From HGM04593 sp045657945 (GTDB lineage Bacteria > Bacteroidota > Bacteroidia > Bacteroidales > Bacteroidaceae): 64,000 nt of DNA. This document shows, in pieces, positions 34,080-43,129 of this stretch. The translations under genes and the position numbers were made by a program. The notes under the pieces were generated by a model. The model had not been told where the DNA came from, did no database searches, and saw only the letters and a program-made list of their open reading frames with translations. The DNA is taken from the NCBI GenBank assembly GCA_045657945.1, contig JAZOUB010000039.1, positions 14,298 through 78,297 on the forward strand, given 5' to 3'. The stretch's first letter is position 1. Every line of letters begins with the position of its first letter.

Positions 34080-36830
34080 TTACTTTGACAATTTCTGAAT
34101 ACTCTCCTTGAGCATGGCAATCTTTTCCATTGCATCCGACTGCTTCTTGCGCTCAATGGCAATAATCTTCTCGGGAGCCTTGCTCACAAAGTTTTCGTTG
34201 CCAAGCTTTGCCTCAACGCTCTTGAGGAACTTCTCGTGGTATGCGAGCTCCTCCTGCATCTTTGCAATCTCAGCATCCTTGTCAATGAGTGAACCCATTG
34301 GAATGGCGAACTCTGTGGTGCCTACACGGAACGATACAGCTGTGTCATCGGGTGTTGCAACGCACTCAAGTGAAGAGAGGTTTGCCATCTTTGTCATCAC
34401 GCACTCAAGGCCGGCAACCGGTGACTCACCAATAATCTGCAATGCCAAAGGCTCGCGTGGCGACAGGTTCTTCTGCTGGCGTGTAGCGCGTACACCACCG
34501 ATAACCTCCTTCATTATTGCAATCTTGCCAAGGAATGCCTCGTCGCACTCTGCTGCAAGTTCCTTTGTGCTCTGTACCATGATGCTCTCGCCGTCCTTGC
34601 GCTCCTTGATGTTTTGCCACAACTCCTCGGTGATGAAAGGCATGAATGGGTGCAACAGACGCAACAGGCTGTCGAAGAAGCCGAGTGTTGCTTCGTATGT
34701 GACGGCATCGATAGGTGAACCATATGCAGGCTTGATCATCTCAAGGTACCATGCCGAGAATTCGTCCCAGAAGAGTGAGTAAACGGTCATCAAAGCCTCG
34801 TTGAGACGGTATTTGCCAAAGAGGTCGTCAAGCTCTGCTGCAGCCTTTGCAAGTGTCTCGCCAAAATACTTGATGGCAAGCTTGCTGCTCTGGGGCTGCT
34901 CAATCTCGCTGCTCACGTTCCAACCCTTTACAAGGCGGAATGCGTTCCATATCTTGTTGCAGAAATTACGTCCCTGCTCGCAAAGGCTGTCATCAAAGAG
35001 AATGTCGTTGCCTGCAGGTGCAGAGAGCATGATACCCATGCGTACACCATCGGCGCCGTAGCGTGCGATGAGGTCGAGTGGGTCGGGGCTGTTACCGAGC
35101 GACTTGCTCATCTTGCGGCCGAGCTTGTCGCGTACGATACCGGTGAAATATACGTTCTTGAATGGCATGTCGCCCTCGTACTCATAACCAGCCATAATCA
35201 TACGTGCAACCCAGAAGAAGATAATATCCGGACCTGTAACGAGGTCGTTTGTGGGGTAGTAGTAGCTTATCTCCTTGTTGCCCGGCTCAAGAATGCCGTT
35301 GAACAGTGAGATTGGCCACAACCAAGAGCTGAACCATGTATCGAGTGCATCCTCGTCGTGACGGAGCTCCTCGGCAGTGATGTTCTCATAACCTGGGATT
35401 GCCTTTGCAAGTGCAAGAGCTTCCTCACGACTCTCGGCAACAACGAACTTCTCCTCTGCGCCTTCAGTTACAGGGAGGAAATATGCAGGGATGCGGTGTC
35501 CCCACCAGAGCTGGCGGCTGATGCACCAGTCCTGGATGTTTGCAAGCCAGTTGTTGTATGTAGTCTTGTATTTTGTTGGGTAGAACTTCAGTTTATCCTC
35601 CATTACCGGTGGCAATGCGATGTCTGCAAAGTGCTGCATGCGCAGGAACCACTGCATGCAAAGACGTGGCTCAACGGCTGTGTCTGCGTTACGCTCGCTG
35701 TAGCCCACCTTGTTCTCGTAGTCCTCGACCTTCTCCAGGAGACCGGCCTCGGCAAGATCCTTGGCAATCTGTACGCGTACATCCATGCGATCCTGGCCTA
35801 CATACATACCGGCAGCCTCGCTTATTGTAGCATCGGCGTTGAAGATGTCGATGGTCTCGAGGTCGTGTGTCTTTCCAAGCATGTAGTCGTTTGTGTCGTG
35901 TGCAGGGGTAACCTTCAAGCAACCTGTACCGAACTCGATCTCTACATAGCGATCCTCAATAACAGGAATTGAACGGTTTACCAATGGTACGATAACTCGC
36001 TTTCCCTTGAGCCAGCTGTTCTTTGGATCTTTTGGGTTGATGCACATTGCTGTGTCACCCATGATTGTCTCGGGACGGGTTGTGGCAACAACTGCATAGC
36101 GGCGACCATTTGCGTCGCGGTGCAGGATCTGGTGCTTCACTGTCGGGTCGAAGGCGTCGGTTGCTGCAAGTGTCACAGCATCGGCCTCTTCACCGTCGGT
36201 GCTGCCGGCAGCCTCGTCAACATAATATTTAAGGTAGTAGAGTTTGCTCTTCTCCTCCTTGTAGATTACCTCCTCATTGCTGAGTGCTGTCTGTGCCTTT
36301 GGATCCCAGTTTACCATGCGAAGACCACGGTAAATGAGCCCTTTGTTGTAGAGGTCACAGAAAACCTTGATTACGCTCTTGCTGCGAATCTCGTCCATGG
36401 TGAACGATGTGCGGTCCCAGTCACATGATGCGCCGAGCTTGCGCAACTGCTGCAGGATGATGCCGCCATGCTCGTCGGTCCACTCCCATGCATGCTTGAG
36501 GAACTCCTCGCGTGTGAGGTCGCTCTTCTTTATGCCCTGACCGGCAAGCTTCTTCACAACCTTTGCCTCGGTGGCAATTGAAGCGTGGTCGGTACCGGGT
36601 ACCCAGCAGGCATTCTTGCCAAGCATGCGCGCACGACGTACAAGAATATCCTGGATAGTGTTGTTCAACATGTGACCCATGTGCAACACACCGGTTACGT
36701 TTGGTGGTGGAATTACGATTGTATAAGGTTCTCTCTCATCTGGCTCCGAGTGGAAAAGGTTGTTCTTCAACCAATACTCGTACCATTTCTCTTCAACCTC
36801 TGCGGGTATGTAAGTGCTTGCTAAGCTCAT
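34080..36830 (-). CDS. valS: Valyl-tRNA synthetase
   Basis: 916 residues. Class I HIGH motif in PPPNVTGVLHMGHMLN (about 38-53), a large editing CP1 domain, the KMSKS loop GRKMSKSLGNSPDP (about 553-566) and a C-terminal coiled-coil arm (LIDKDAEIAKMQEEL). The start MSLASTYIPAEVEEKWY matches the family N-terminus. First gene of a minus-strand string valS - coiled-coil - UXS-like - lysS - gpsA - pgi with 9-17 bp gaps. Confidence 0.96.
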   Translation of the reverse strand: MSLASTYIPAEVEEKWYEYWLKNNLFHSEPDEREPYTIVIPPPNVTGVLHMGHMLNNTIQDILVRRARMLGKNACWVPGTDHASIATEAKVVKKLAGQGIKKSDLTREEFLKHAWEWTDEHGGIILQQLRKLGASCDWDRTSFTMDEIRSKSVIKVFCDLYNKGLIYRGLRMVNWDPKAQTALSNEEVIYKEEKSKLYYLKYYVDEAAGSTDGEEADAVTLAATDAFDPTVKHQILHRDANGRRYAVVATTRPETIMGDTAMCINPKDPKNSWLKGKRVIVPLVNRSIPVIEDRYVEIEFGTGCLKVTPAHDTNDYMLGKTHDLETIDIFNADATISEAAGMYVGQDRMDVRVQIAKDLAEAGLLEKVEDYENKVGYSERNADTAVEPRLCMQWFLRMQHFADIALPPVMEDKLKFYPTKYKTTYNNWLANIQDWCISRQLWWGHRIPAYFLPVTEGAEEKFVVAESREEALALAKAIPGYENITAEELRHDEDALDTWFSSWLWPISLFNGILEPGNKEISYYYPTNDLVTGPDIIFFWVARMIMAGYEYEGDMPFKNVYFTGIVRDKLGRKMSKSLGNSPDPLDLIARYGADGVRMGIMLSAPAGNDILFDDSLCEQGRNFCNKIWNAFRLVKGWNVSSEIEQPQSSKLAIKYFGETLAKAAAELDDLFGKYRLNEALMTVYSLFWDEFSAWYLEMIKPAYGSPIDAVTYEATLGFFDSLLRLLHPFMPFITEELWQNIKERKDGESIMVQSTKELAAECDEAFLGKIAIMKEVIGGVRATRQQKNLSPREPLALQIIGESPVAGLECVMTKMANLSSLECVATPDDTAVSFRVGTTEFAIPMGSLIDKDAEIAKMQEELAYHEKFLKSVEAKLGNENFVSKAPEKIIAIERKKQSDAMEKIAMLKESIQKLSK

Positions 36831-36880
36831 AGTATTTTGAATTTTATATTTTTATTCCAAATTAAATGTTTTCCAAATTG

Positions 36881-36888
36881 CAAAGTTA
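36881..36888 (-). promoter_or_regulatory. Candidate -7 box for the valS operon
   Basis: Minus strand TAACTTTG, exact to TAnnTTTG, 51 bp before the valS start. No clear -33 element. Confidence 0.5.
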
Positions 36889-36969
36889 ACTCTTATTATC
36901 AAAATAATCGCCTTTCAAGGCAAAAAAATAACGAAAATGGTTTCCGTGGTGGCAAAATCTTTATAACGG

Positions 36970-37000
36970 TTTCTCATTTCACTCTTTTATCTTATTTTTG
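36970..37000 (+). promoter_or_regulatory. mazG promoter
   Basis: TTTC-N19-TATTTTTG, one mismatch from TTTG-N19-TAnnTTTG, ending 20 bp before the mazG ATG. Confidence 0.6.
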
Positions 37001-37020
37001 TGTGATAAAGAATATTTGAT

Positions 37021-37806
37021 ATGCATAGTAGAGATGAAATTTTGGATGCTTTCGGACGCTTTCTTGATGTCCTTGACGAGCTCCGCGAGAAATGTCCTTG
37101 GGACAGGAAACAGACAAACAGCAGCTTGCGCCCTAATACTATAGAGGAGTGTTTTGAACTTTCGGACGCACTGATTGCCGATGACACGCAGAACATCTGC
37201 AAGGAACTTGGCGATGTGCTGCTACATGTGGCATTCTATGCGAAGATTGCCAGTGAAAAGCAGCAGTTTGACATGAAGGATGTTTGTGACCGCCTTTGCG
37301 ACAAACTTATCTATCGTCACCCCCATGTATTCGGCGAGGCTGTTGCCGAAACCGCCGGGGAGGTGTGCAAGAACTGGGAACAGTTGAAGATGACAGAGAA
37401 GGATGGCAACAAGAGCCTGCTCAGCGGTGTCCCCAACTCAATGCCATCACTCATCAAGGCCTATCGCATGCAGGAGAAGGCTGCCAATGTGGGCTTTGAT
37501 TGGGAAAAGAAAGAGGATGTGTGGGCAAAGGTGAAGGAGGAGATTGCCGAGGTTGAGGCCGAAATGGAAAAAGGGAATGCAGCCGACATGGAAAAGGAGT
37601 TCGGCGACCTTCTGTTCAGTCTTGTGAATGCTTCGCGTCTCTATGGCATCAACCCCGACAATGCCTTGGAGCAGACAAACAATAAGTTTCGCAGCCGTTT
37701 CAACTATGTTGAGCAGAACACGATAAAGCAGGGACGCAACCTGCGCGATATGTCGCTTGAAGAGATGGATGCCCTCTGGAACGAAGCAAAACAGGATGAG
37801 CGTTAA
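37021..37806 (+). CDS. mazG: MazG nucleoside triphosphate pyrophosphohydrolase
   Basis: 261 residues with two MazG repeats. The first has CPWDRKQTNSSLRPNTIEECFEL and ELGDVLLHVAFYAKIA (EExxE-12-28-ExxD Mg-binding helices). The second has KEEIAEVEAEMEKG and EFGDLLFSLVNASR. It hydrolyses (d)NTPs to monophosphates, cleaning aberrant nucleotides. Single-gene unit: promoter at 36970, and its stop codon lies in the loop of the terminator at 37781-37828. Confidence 0.95.
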   Translation: MHSRDEILDAFGRFLDVLDELREKCPWDRKQTNSSLRPNTIEECFELSDALIADDTQNICKELGDVLLHVAFYAKIASEKQQFDMKDVCDRLCDKLIYRHPHVFGEAVAETAGEVCKNWEQLKMTEKDGNKSLLSGVPNSMPSLIKAYRMQEKAANVGFDWEKKEDVWAKVKEEIAEVEAEMEKGNAADMEKEFGDLLFSLVNASRLYGINPDNALEQTNNKFRSRFNYVEQNTIKQGRNLRDMSLEEMDALWNEAKQDER

Positions 37807-37828
37807 TGCTCATCCTGTTTTGCTTCGT
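37781..37828. terminator. Bidirectional terminator overlapping the mazG stop
   Basis: Perfect 21-bp arms (ACGAAGCAAAACAGGATGAGC and its complement) with a 6-base loop GTTAAT that contains the mazG stop codon. It ends one base before the stop of the convergent small gene. Confidence 0.85.
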
Positions 37829-38074
37829 TTATGGTAGCATGTCGGCGTTACGTCGGTACACGCCTTCGATGCTATCTCTAAGATTTCTGCAATATGACGA
37901 AAATGGATTGTCGTTGCATTTGTAATATCTGTATGTCCATTCGTCCTCGGAAATCTCTTTAAGGGCCTTTCTCCAGAGTTCCTTGTATCTTGTTCTATAT
38001 TCAATATATGAGGGGGATATCCTCAGGTTCTCTTTGTTGTCGATGAATTCCAACAGTTCCTTGAAATAGTCCAT
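37829..38074 (-). CDS. Small hypothetical protein
   Basis: 81 residues, charged and aromatic-rich (DEWTYRYYKCNDNPFSSYCRN), no signal peptide or membrane helix. It is flanked on its 3' side by the shared terminator and stands alone. The protein ends NADMLP just inside the terminator arm. No family recognised. The well-placed terminator and plausible composition support a real gene; no promoter was identified. Confidence 0.55.
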   Translation of the reverse strand: MDYFKELLEFIDNKENLRISPSYIEYRTRYKELWRKALKEISEDEWTYRYYKCNDNPFSSYCRNLRDSIEGVYRRNADMLP

Positions 38075-38553
38075 TAGTTTGCGCCTGCACTCTTTCCCAA
38101 GTAGCTCTATTAAATTAAGGTGTAAATATCATATTCTCTGCATCATTCTTTCCTCAATACAAAAATACTATAAATTAATTTACTTACTAACATGAAAATT
38201 GTAAAATGGATGCAAATGGAGAAAATGGTCGGATTTTGATTCTCTTGTTTCAATTGAGAGTTTTATCTTTGTAACGCTCCTGTAGTTTACAGATAAAACA
38301 AAATATGGATTAGGCTCAAATTGCCTCTCTTTTTTTGATATTCAGGGTGTTCAACTCACTATAAAATGTTGAGATTTGCGCAATAGTTAGAAAATGTTTT
38401 GCTATTTTTGTTACCATAAAATACATTAGTAGTAGCCTTGAAGAGGTTCTGACTACTTGCTAATGGTAATTTGAATTTATAGAAGCTCCCTGCATGTAAT
38501 GCAATGATATTATTATTGATATATAGCCTCTTTTGCAAAAATAAACTATTACT
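38075..38553. other. 479-bp AT-rich intergenic region
   Basis: No coding frame of note. It contains a plus-strand TATCTTTG at 38264-38271, a good -7 match with no clear -33, which could serve the TonB/FISUMP gene through a ~280-nt leader, and a small CTGTA-GTT-TACAG hairpin near 38280. Nothing else recognised. Confidence 0.4.
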
Positions 38554-40518
38554 ATGGAAGGAAACAATAAGATTGACGAGTTGAGGGCACAAAGTGGAAT
38601 ACTCAAAGACGAGCAGGAGAAGATGAAGGCTAAGGCTGAACAACTTGAAATGGAGTTGATAGAGAAAGAAATTGCCGAACTCAAAAAGCAACTCGAGGTT
38701 TTAGAAACGAAAGATGTTTCAGAACAAAAACCTTCAAAAGTAGAGGCAGTTAAGCCTGTGGCTCCGGAAAAATCCCAAACAGTGGAGGCTGAACCGGAAA
38801 TTAAAGAGACATTCGGGGGTGAAAAAAAAGCGACAGTGGGCGCGCTTTTGCAAACAGATGCTGTGCCTGAAAAAAGTGAGAAAAAAGGCGGTAAGAAAAA
38901 GCTGTGGCTCATACTGCTGCTTGCATTTATTTTAACTGCTGTTGCATGTTGTGTTGTCTTTCCGAAACTGTTTAATTCTGATGATAAAGCAGGTAATAAA
39001 GTACCTGCTGAAGAGACTGTCGTTGATGAGGCTGCTTTGGATAGTTTGACAATAGTAGGTATTCTGGAAGAAGTGAATCGAAAGCATAATGATATTTATT
39101 ATACATACGAATTGCCTATGTCGTCCGAGTATAGTCAGCTGTTGACAAGGGCAAATAATATTACCGATTCGATAACAAGAACCACCGGCGTGGAGTGGGA
39201 TGATGATTGGTATGCTCTCGCAATACCCTGGATGGCACCTTGGGCTGACCCTGATACCGTAGAATACGAAATTCTTGAATATGTGAACTTGGAAGATAGC
39301 TTCAGCGAAAGGGTTGAAGTGACAGTTGAATATAATGACCCTGAATATCGTGGTTATTTATCAACAGTAACGGCTGTGTTTGTTTCAGAAGCCGGTAATT
39401 GGGTGATAGACAATGTTGGTTCGCATAAAGAAATACTTGCAGATTTTATTGAGAGAAGCAATCGTGCTCAAATTAAAGTTTGCGAATATGTTGACCTTGG
39501 TTTGCCAAGCGGTGTTCAGTGGGCTACCTGCAATGTGGGTGCATCAAGCCCCGAGGCGTATGGTGGTTACTATGCCTGGGGTGAGACAGAGGCTAAGCCG
39601 AGTTATGACTGGGACAATTATAAATGGTGTCGTGGAACTTCCGAGACTTTGACAAAATATTGTACAGGTATCAGTTTGGGTACAGTAGATAACATAAGTG
39701 AACTTGAGGATTCCGACGATGTTGCCACTGTTGTCTGGGGTAGTGATTGGAGAATGCCTACTGATGAAGAGAGAAATGAACTTAACGATTTCTGTGTTTG
39801 GGAATGGACTACTCTTAATGGAGTTAGGGGCTACAGGGCGACAAGTAAAACCAATGGCAACAGTATATTCTTTCCGGCTGCCGGTTATCGTATGGGGGTA
39901 TTGACTGATAATGTGGGAGTATCATGTTATTATTGGACAAAATCTTTATACAGTCGTGAATGCTATTTCTCCAGCTATCTGTATAAATATACAGGCGAGA
40001 GAGATTGGATGTCAATCCCTCGTCAGGCAGGAATGCCTGTCCGTCCTGTGTGGAAGCACAAGAAGGATGTAGATACTATCAAGATTGTAGAGGATGATGT
40101 TGAAGTTGAGGAGCAGGAACTTGTTTCTGTTCAGGATACGAGCGAATGGGGCGATGTTGAGGAAACCGATGCATTCTTTGTCGAAGAAGAAGTCGAAGAG
40201 GAGGTCTTACCTGTTGCTGAGGAACAGCCTGAGTTCCCCGGTGGTAATGCTGAGTTGTTTAAGTTTTTTAGGGATAATATCAAGTATCCAAAGATTTCGC
40301 GCGATAACGGCTCGCAGGGTAAAGCATTTGTTCGTTTCGTTGTAAATGCTGATGGTTCAATACAGGATGCCAAGATTATCAAGTCTACAGGTGATATGTA
40401 TCTTGACGAGGAGGCTATCCGTGTGATTGAGGCGATGCCAAAGTGGAAGCCTGGTCGTCAGTTGGGTAAGGCTGTGCGTGTGGAATTTGTATTGCCTGTA
40501 AACTTTCGATTGCAGTAA
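38554..40518 (+). CDS. TonB C-terminal / FISUMP-domain membrane protein
   Basis: 654 residues. N-terminal Glu/Lys-rich coiled coil (about 1-60), acidic linker, one transmembrane helix (about 115-135; LWLILLLAFILTAVACC), a middle domain (about 155-305), a FISUMP domain (about 310-490; EYVDLGLPSGVQWATCNVGA, YYAWGETE, WRMPTDEER, RPVWK), an acidic Val/Glu-rich linker, and a C-terminal TonB domain (about 570-654; FPGGNAELFKFFRDNIKYPK, DAKIIKSTG, MPKWKPG). TonB domains usually contact TonB boxes of receptors; FISUMP is normally a secreted domain. The N-terminus lacks the usual ExbB/D context. Confidence 0.85.
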   Translation: MEGNNKIDELRAQSGILKDEQEKMKAKAEQLEMELIEKEIAELKKQLEVLETKDVSEQKPSKVEAVKPVAPEKSQTVEAEPEIKETFGGEKKATVGALLQTDAVPEKSEKKGGKKKLWLILLLAFILTAVACCVVFPKLFNSDDKAGNKVPAEETVVDEAALDSLTIVGILEEVNRKHNDIYYTYELPMSSEYSQLLTRANNITDSITRTTGVEWDDDWYALAIPWMAPWADPDTVEYEILEYVNLEDSFSERVEVTVEYNDPEYRGYLSTVTAVFVSEAGNWVIDNVGSHKEILADFIERSNRAQIKVCEYVDLGLPSGVQWATCNVGASSPEAYGGYYAWGETEAKPSYDWDNYKWCRGTSETLTKYCTGISLGTVDNISELEDSDDVATVVWGSDWRMPTDEERNELNDFCVWEWTTLNGVRGYRATSKTNGNSIFFPAAGYRMGVLTDNVGVSCYYWTKSLYSRECYFSSYLYKYTGERDWMSIPRQAGMPVRPVWKHKKDVDTIKIVEDDVEVEEQELVSVQDTSEWGDVEETDAFFVEEEVEEEVLPVAEEQPEFPGGNAELFKFFRDNIKYPKISRDNGSQGKAFVRFVVNADGSIQDAKIIKSTGDMYLDEEAIRVIEAMPKWKPGRQLGKAVRVEFVLPVNFRLQ

Positions 40519-40524
40519 TAGTCC

Positions 40525-40578
40525 CATTATAAAGCTAGTCAAGCGGCTCTCAAGAGCCGCTTGACTAGCTTTATAATG
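40525..40578. terminator. Bidirectional terminator
   Basis: 25-bp perfect arms (CATTATAAAGCTAGTCAAGC.. and its complement) around a 4-base loop, between two convergent genes (FISUMP/TonB and the periplasmic protein). Confidence 0.85.
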
Positions 40579-40584
40579 TTCTGT

Positions 40585-41055
40585 TTATTCACTGGTTTTG
40601 TTTTCCTGTGCCCTGTGTTCAATCATCTCTTTCATCAGGTGGCGTTGGAATGAGCCCTCGGCAAACTGAACTTTGCGTACCTTGCATGCAGGGAGCACTT
40701 CGAGATACTTGTCGGTGTATTCTCTCTCAAGTTTTGCAACCTCAATCTTTACATCGGCTATGTTATATACGAACTTGCGGCACTCTTCTTCGTTCATCTG
40801 TTCGTTCCGCTGTCTCTTGAAATCCTTGCGTGCACTACGCTCAAGTTCAAACTTCTTCTTTTGCAGTTCAAAGAACAACGGGAAGAATGCCTCGGCCTCT
40901 TCTGGCGACAGCTCTGCCTTCTCGGTAATGTATGCCTTCTGCTTTGCCTGAAACTCCTCGGGTGAGAAATGTGGCCTGTTTTTCTGCTGTCCCTGTGCGC
41001 TTGCAGTCAATGCAATGACAAAAAGCAGCAATGATGCCAATATATTTCTTTTCAT
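40585..41055 (-). CDS. Periplasmic helical protein of an ECF sigma operon (Spy/CpxP-like)
   Basis: 156 residues with a signal peptide (ILASLLLFVIALTASAQ). The mature protein is helical and highly charged (FSPEEFQAKQKAYITEKAEL, SPEEAEAFFPLFFELQKKKF), reminiscent of Spy/CpxP or metal-sensor-like LTxxQ proteins. Third gene of the sigma/anti-sigma unit (22-bp gap), hence a probable effector or sensor. Assignment is by resemblance only. Confidence 0.7.
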   Translation of the reverse strand: MKRNILASLLLFVIALTASAQGQQKNRPHFSPEEFQAKQKAYITEKAELSPEEAEAFFPLFFELQKKKFELERSARKDFKRQRNEQMNEEECRKFVYNIADVKIEVAKLEREYTDKYLEVLPACKVRKVQFAEGSFQRHLMKEMIEHRAQENKTSE

Positions 41056-41076
41056 GTTGTTGGTATAGTTTTGTGG

Positions 41077-41436
41077 TTATTCAAAATCAATATCGGTCAA
41101 GTAGCAATAGAAAGTATAGTCGTCAATGGCATAGCTGTCATAGATGTTGTCAATATACTCATTGCTGCTGTAACCGTTTTCGTTTGCAATGATGCCGGAA
41201 GTCTCATTGGCGATATTGTCGGCAGGTATGAATTTCTTGATCGCAAATGTCGATAGTATGGCAATTGCTGCCGCGTAGCCGGCAATGCGGGCAAACTTGC
41301 CAAGAACAAAATGCTTGCGGCGTGGCGCGGTAACCTCATTGCCTGCGGTTGCCTTCATGATATTCCTGTTCAACTGCTCGAAATAGCCGTCAGGTACCGT
41401 GAACACCTTCTTTTTATTGTCATTCAAATTCTCCAT
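41077..41436 (-). CDS. Small single-pass membrane protein, putative anti-sigma factor
   Basis: 119 residues. N-terminal cytoplasmic part starting VFTVPDGYFEQLNRNIM, one hydrophobic segment (about 53-68; IAGYAAAIAILSTFAI) and an acidic Asn/Tyr-rich periplasmic tail (IANENGYSSNEYIDNIYDSY). The PDGYFEQL motif and its position directly after an ECF sigma gene (42-bp gap) match anti-sigma factors of Bacteroidales. Confidence 0.75.
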   Translation of the reverse strand: MENLNDNKKKVFTVPDGYFEQLNRNIMKATAGNEVTAPRRKHFVLGKFARIAGYAAAIAILSTFAIKKFIPADNIANETSGIIANENGYSSNEYIDNIYDSYAIDDYTFYCYLTDIDFE

Positions 41437-41478
41437 AATTCAAATTCTGCTTATATGATAGAATATTTCGCTTAAGGT

Positions 41479-42087
41479 TTAATCTGTTTCGCCTAAATAC
41501 TCCTCAATTTTTTTTACAGCTATGTGATACGATGCCTTCAGGGCACCAACACTCGTGCCCAAGATATTGGACATCTCCTCATATTTCATTTCGCTGAAGT
41601 ATTTCAGGTTGAATACCAGACGCTGTTTTTCGGGCAGGCGTGCGACGGCCTCCTGAAATTTGGCGTCGGCCCTGTCGCCACAGAAATATGTATCGCTCTC
41701 GAGCATCTCGGCAACAGCACCTTCGGGCGTATCCAGTGAAATAAGCATGTTCTGGTTCTTGTTCAGGAATGTGAGTGTCTCGTTTATTGCAATGCGGTAT
41801 AGCCAGGTCGATATCTTTGATTTGCCCTGGAAACTGTCAATGTTTGTCCATGCCTTGATAAAGGTGTTCTGCACAATGTCGTTGGCGTCGTCGTGTACCA
41901 GCACCATGCGTCTCACATGCCAATAGATACTTTCGCTATGTTCCTTGACAATAGCGGAGAAGGCCGCAGCTCTCAGTCCCTCTTCCTTGAGCTGTGCTGT
42001 TATTATGTTTTCGTTGTATTCCTTCTTTGGCACTGTGATGTGGAGGTGTGGTGAGTATTGTTGTCTGTTTGATTGAACAGGCGGCAA
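41479..42087 (-). CDS. ECF-type RNA polymerase sigma factor
   Basis: 202 residues from the first ATG; a GTG start at VPKKEYNENI would shorten it by 18 and is plausible. Sigma region 2 (about 40-110: DANDIVQNTFIKAWTNIDSF, KISTWLYRIAINETL) and region 4 (about 145-195: LPEKQRLVFNLKYFSEMKYEEMSNIL, GALKASYHIAVKKI) are clear. It lies 5 bp after rnz and is followed by a putative anti-sigma gene and a periplasmic effector. Stimulus unknown, probably envelope-related. Confidence 0.9.
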   Translation of the reverse strand: MPPVQSNRQQYSPHLHITVPKKEYNENIITAQLKEEGLRAAAFSAIVKEHSESIYWHVRRMVLVHDDANDIVQNTFIKAWTNIDSFQGKSKISTWLYRIAINETLTFLNKNQNMLISLDTPEGAVAEMLESDTYFCGDRADAKFQEAVARLPEKQRLVFNLKYFSEMKYEEMSNILGTSVGALKASYHIAVKKIEEYLGETD

Positions 42088-42092
42088 ATGGT

Positions 42093-43010
42093 TTAATCTA
42101 TGCTTACAACCATTCCTTCGTTTGCCGCTATAGTGTTGTCGAATACCTCTCTGGCTTCGCTCAGCAATGTGTCCAATGATTCGTAGCGTGACGAGTAGTG
42201 TCCAATCATAAGCTTCTTGACTCCGGCGTCGCTTGCTACTTGTGCAGCTTGGCGTGCTGTGCTGTGGAAGGTCTGTGCCGCGCGTTCCTTCTCGCTGTCG
42301 GCAAATGTGGCTTCGTGGTATAGCAGGTCAACTCCTTTCAGCTGCTCGTTGTTGCTGTTGCATGGTGCAGTGTCGCTGCAATAGGCATAGCTGCGTGAAC
42401 GGTCGGCATCCTTTGTCAATCTGTTGTTCGGGATCGTTTCGCCGTCAGGGGTGGTGTGGTCGGCGCCGTCCTTTATGGCTTGGCGCATATATGCCGGGAT
42501 ATTGTAGAAGTTGGCTACATCACCAATGAGATGTCGTTTCTTGGGCTTTTCGCGGAACAGGAAGCCGCAGCATGGCATGCGATGCTTCAGAGGCAGTGTC
42601 TCTACTGTGATTGTGTTGTCTTCGTAGATTACCTGATGCTTTGCCGCGTCGATGCTGTGGAAGAATAGCGGATAGTTCATCCCCTTGCAGAAGAAGTCTA
42701 TCTGTGGTTTCATAACCTCTTCGAGATTGGGGTCGGCGTATATATGCAGTGGGGCAGTGCGTCCAAGCAGAGCAAAGGTGGATATGAGTCCTATCAATCC
42801 GAAGCAGTGGTCGCCATGCAGGTGTGATATGAAGATGTGATTTATGAATGAGAAATGGATGTGGTTCCTGCGCAACTGTACCTGTGTGCCTTCGCCACAA
42901 TCGACCAAGAACTGCTTGTTGCCAATCTTTATTATCTGCGCACTTGCATTGTGACGTGTTGTCGGCAATGCCGAACCGCAACCCAATATGTGTATCTCGA
43001 AATGCTCCAT
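42093..43010 (-). CDS. rnz: Ribonuclease Z
   Basis: 305 residues from MEHFEIHILGCGSA (ATG at 43008-43010); upstream in-frame residues are not conserved-looking. Metallo-beta-lactamase fold with HLHGDHCFG (about 65-73), IGHYSSRY near the end and the exosite YHEATFADSEKE. It processes the 3' ends of tRNA precursors in the cytoplasm. The gene runs directly into the sigma-factor gene (5 bp). Confidence 0.94.
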   Translation of the reverse strand: MEHFEIHILGCGSALPTTRHNASAQIIKIGNKQFLVDCGEGTQVQLRRNHIHFSFINHIFISHLHGDHCFGLIGLISTFALLGRTAPLHIYADPNLEEVMKPQIDFFCKGMNYPLFFHSIDAAKHQVIYEDNTITVETLPLKHRMPCCGFLFREKPKKRHLIGDVANFYNIPAYMRQAIKDGADHTTPDGETIPNNRLTKDADRSRSYAYCSDTAPCNSNNEQLKGVDLLYHEATFADSEKERAAQTFHSTARQAAQVASDAGVKKLMIGHYSSRYESLDTLLSEAREVFDNTIAANEGMVVSID

Positions 43011-43076
43011 AGTATCTGCAAAAATAGTTATTAGGTGTGTAAAAAGCAAGTGTGGAATGGTGCGAGTTATAAAAAA

Positions 43077-43104
43077 TTAAGGCTGTCCATGTGGACAGCC
43101 TTAA
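43077..43104 (-). terminator. Intrinsic terminator after rpsA
   Basis: TTAAGGCTGTCCA / TGGACAGCCTTAA arms, followed on the minus strand by six T. It lies 26 bp beyond the rpsA stop. Confidence 0.85.
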
Positions 43105-43129
43105 CCGTAGATATTGTGAATCAATTCAA

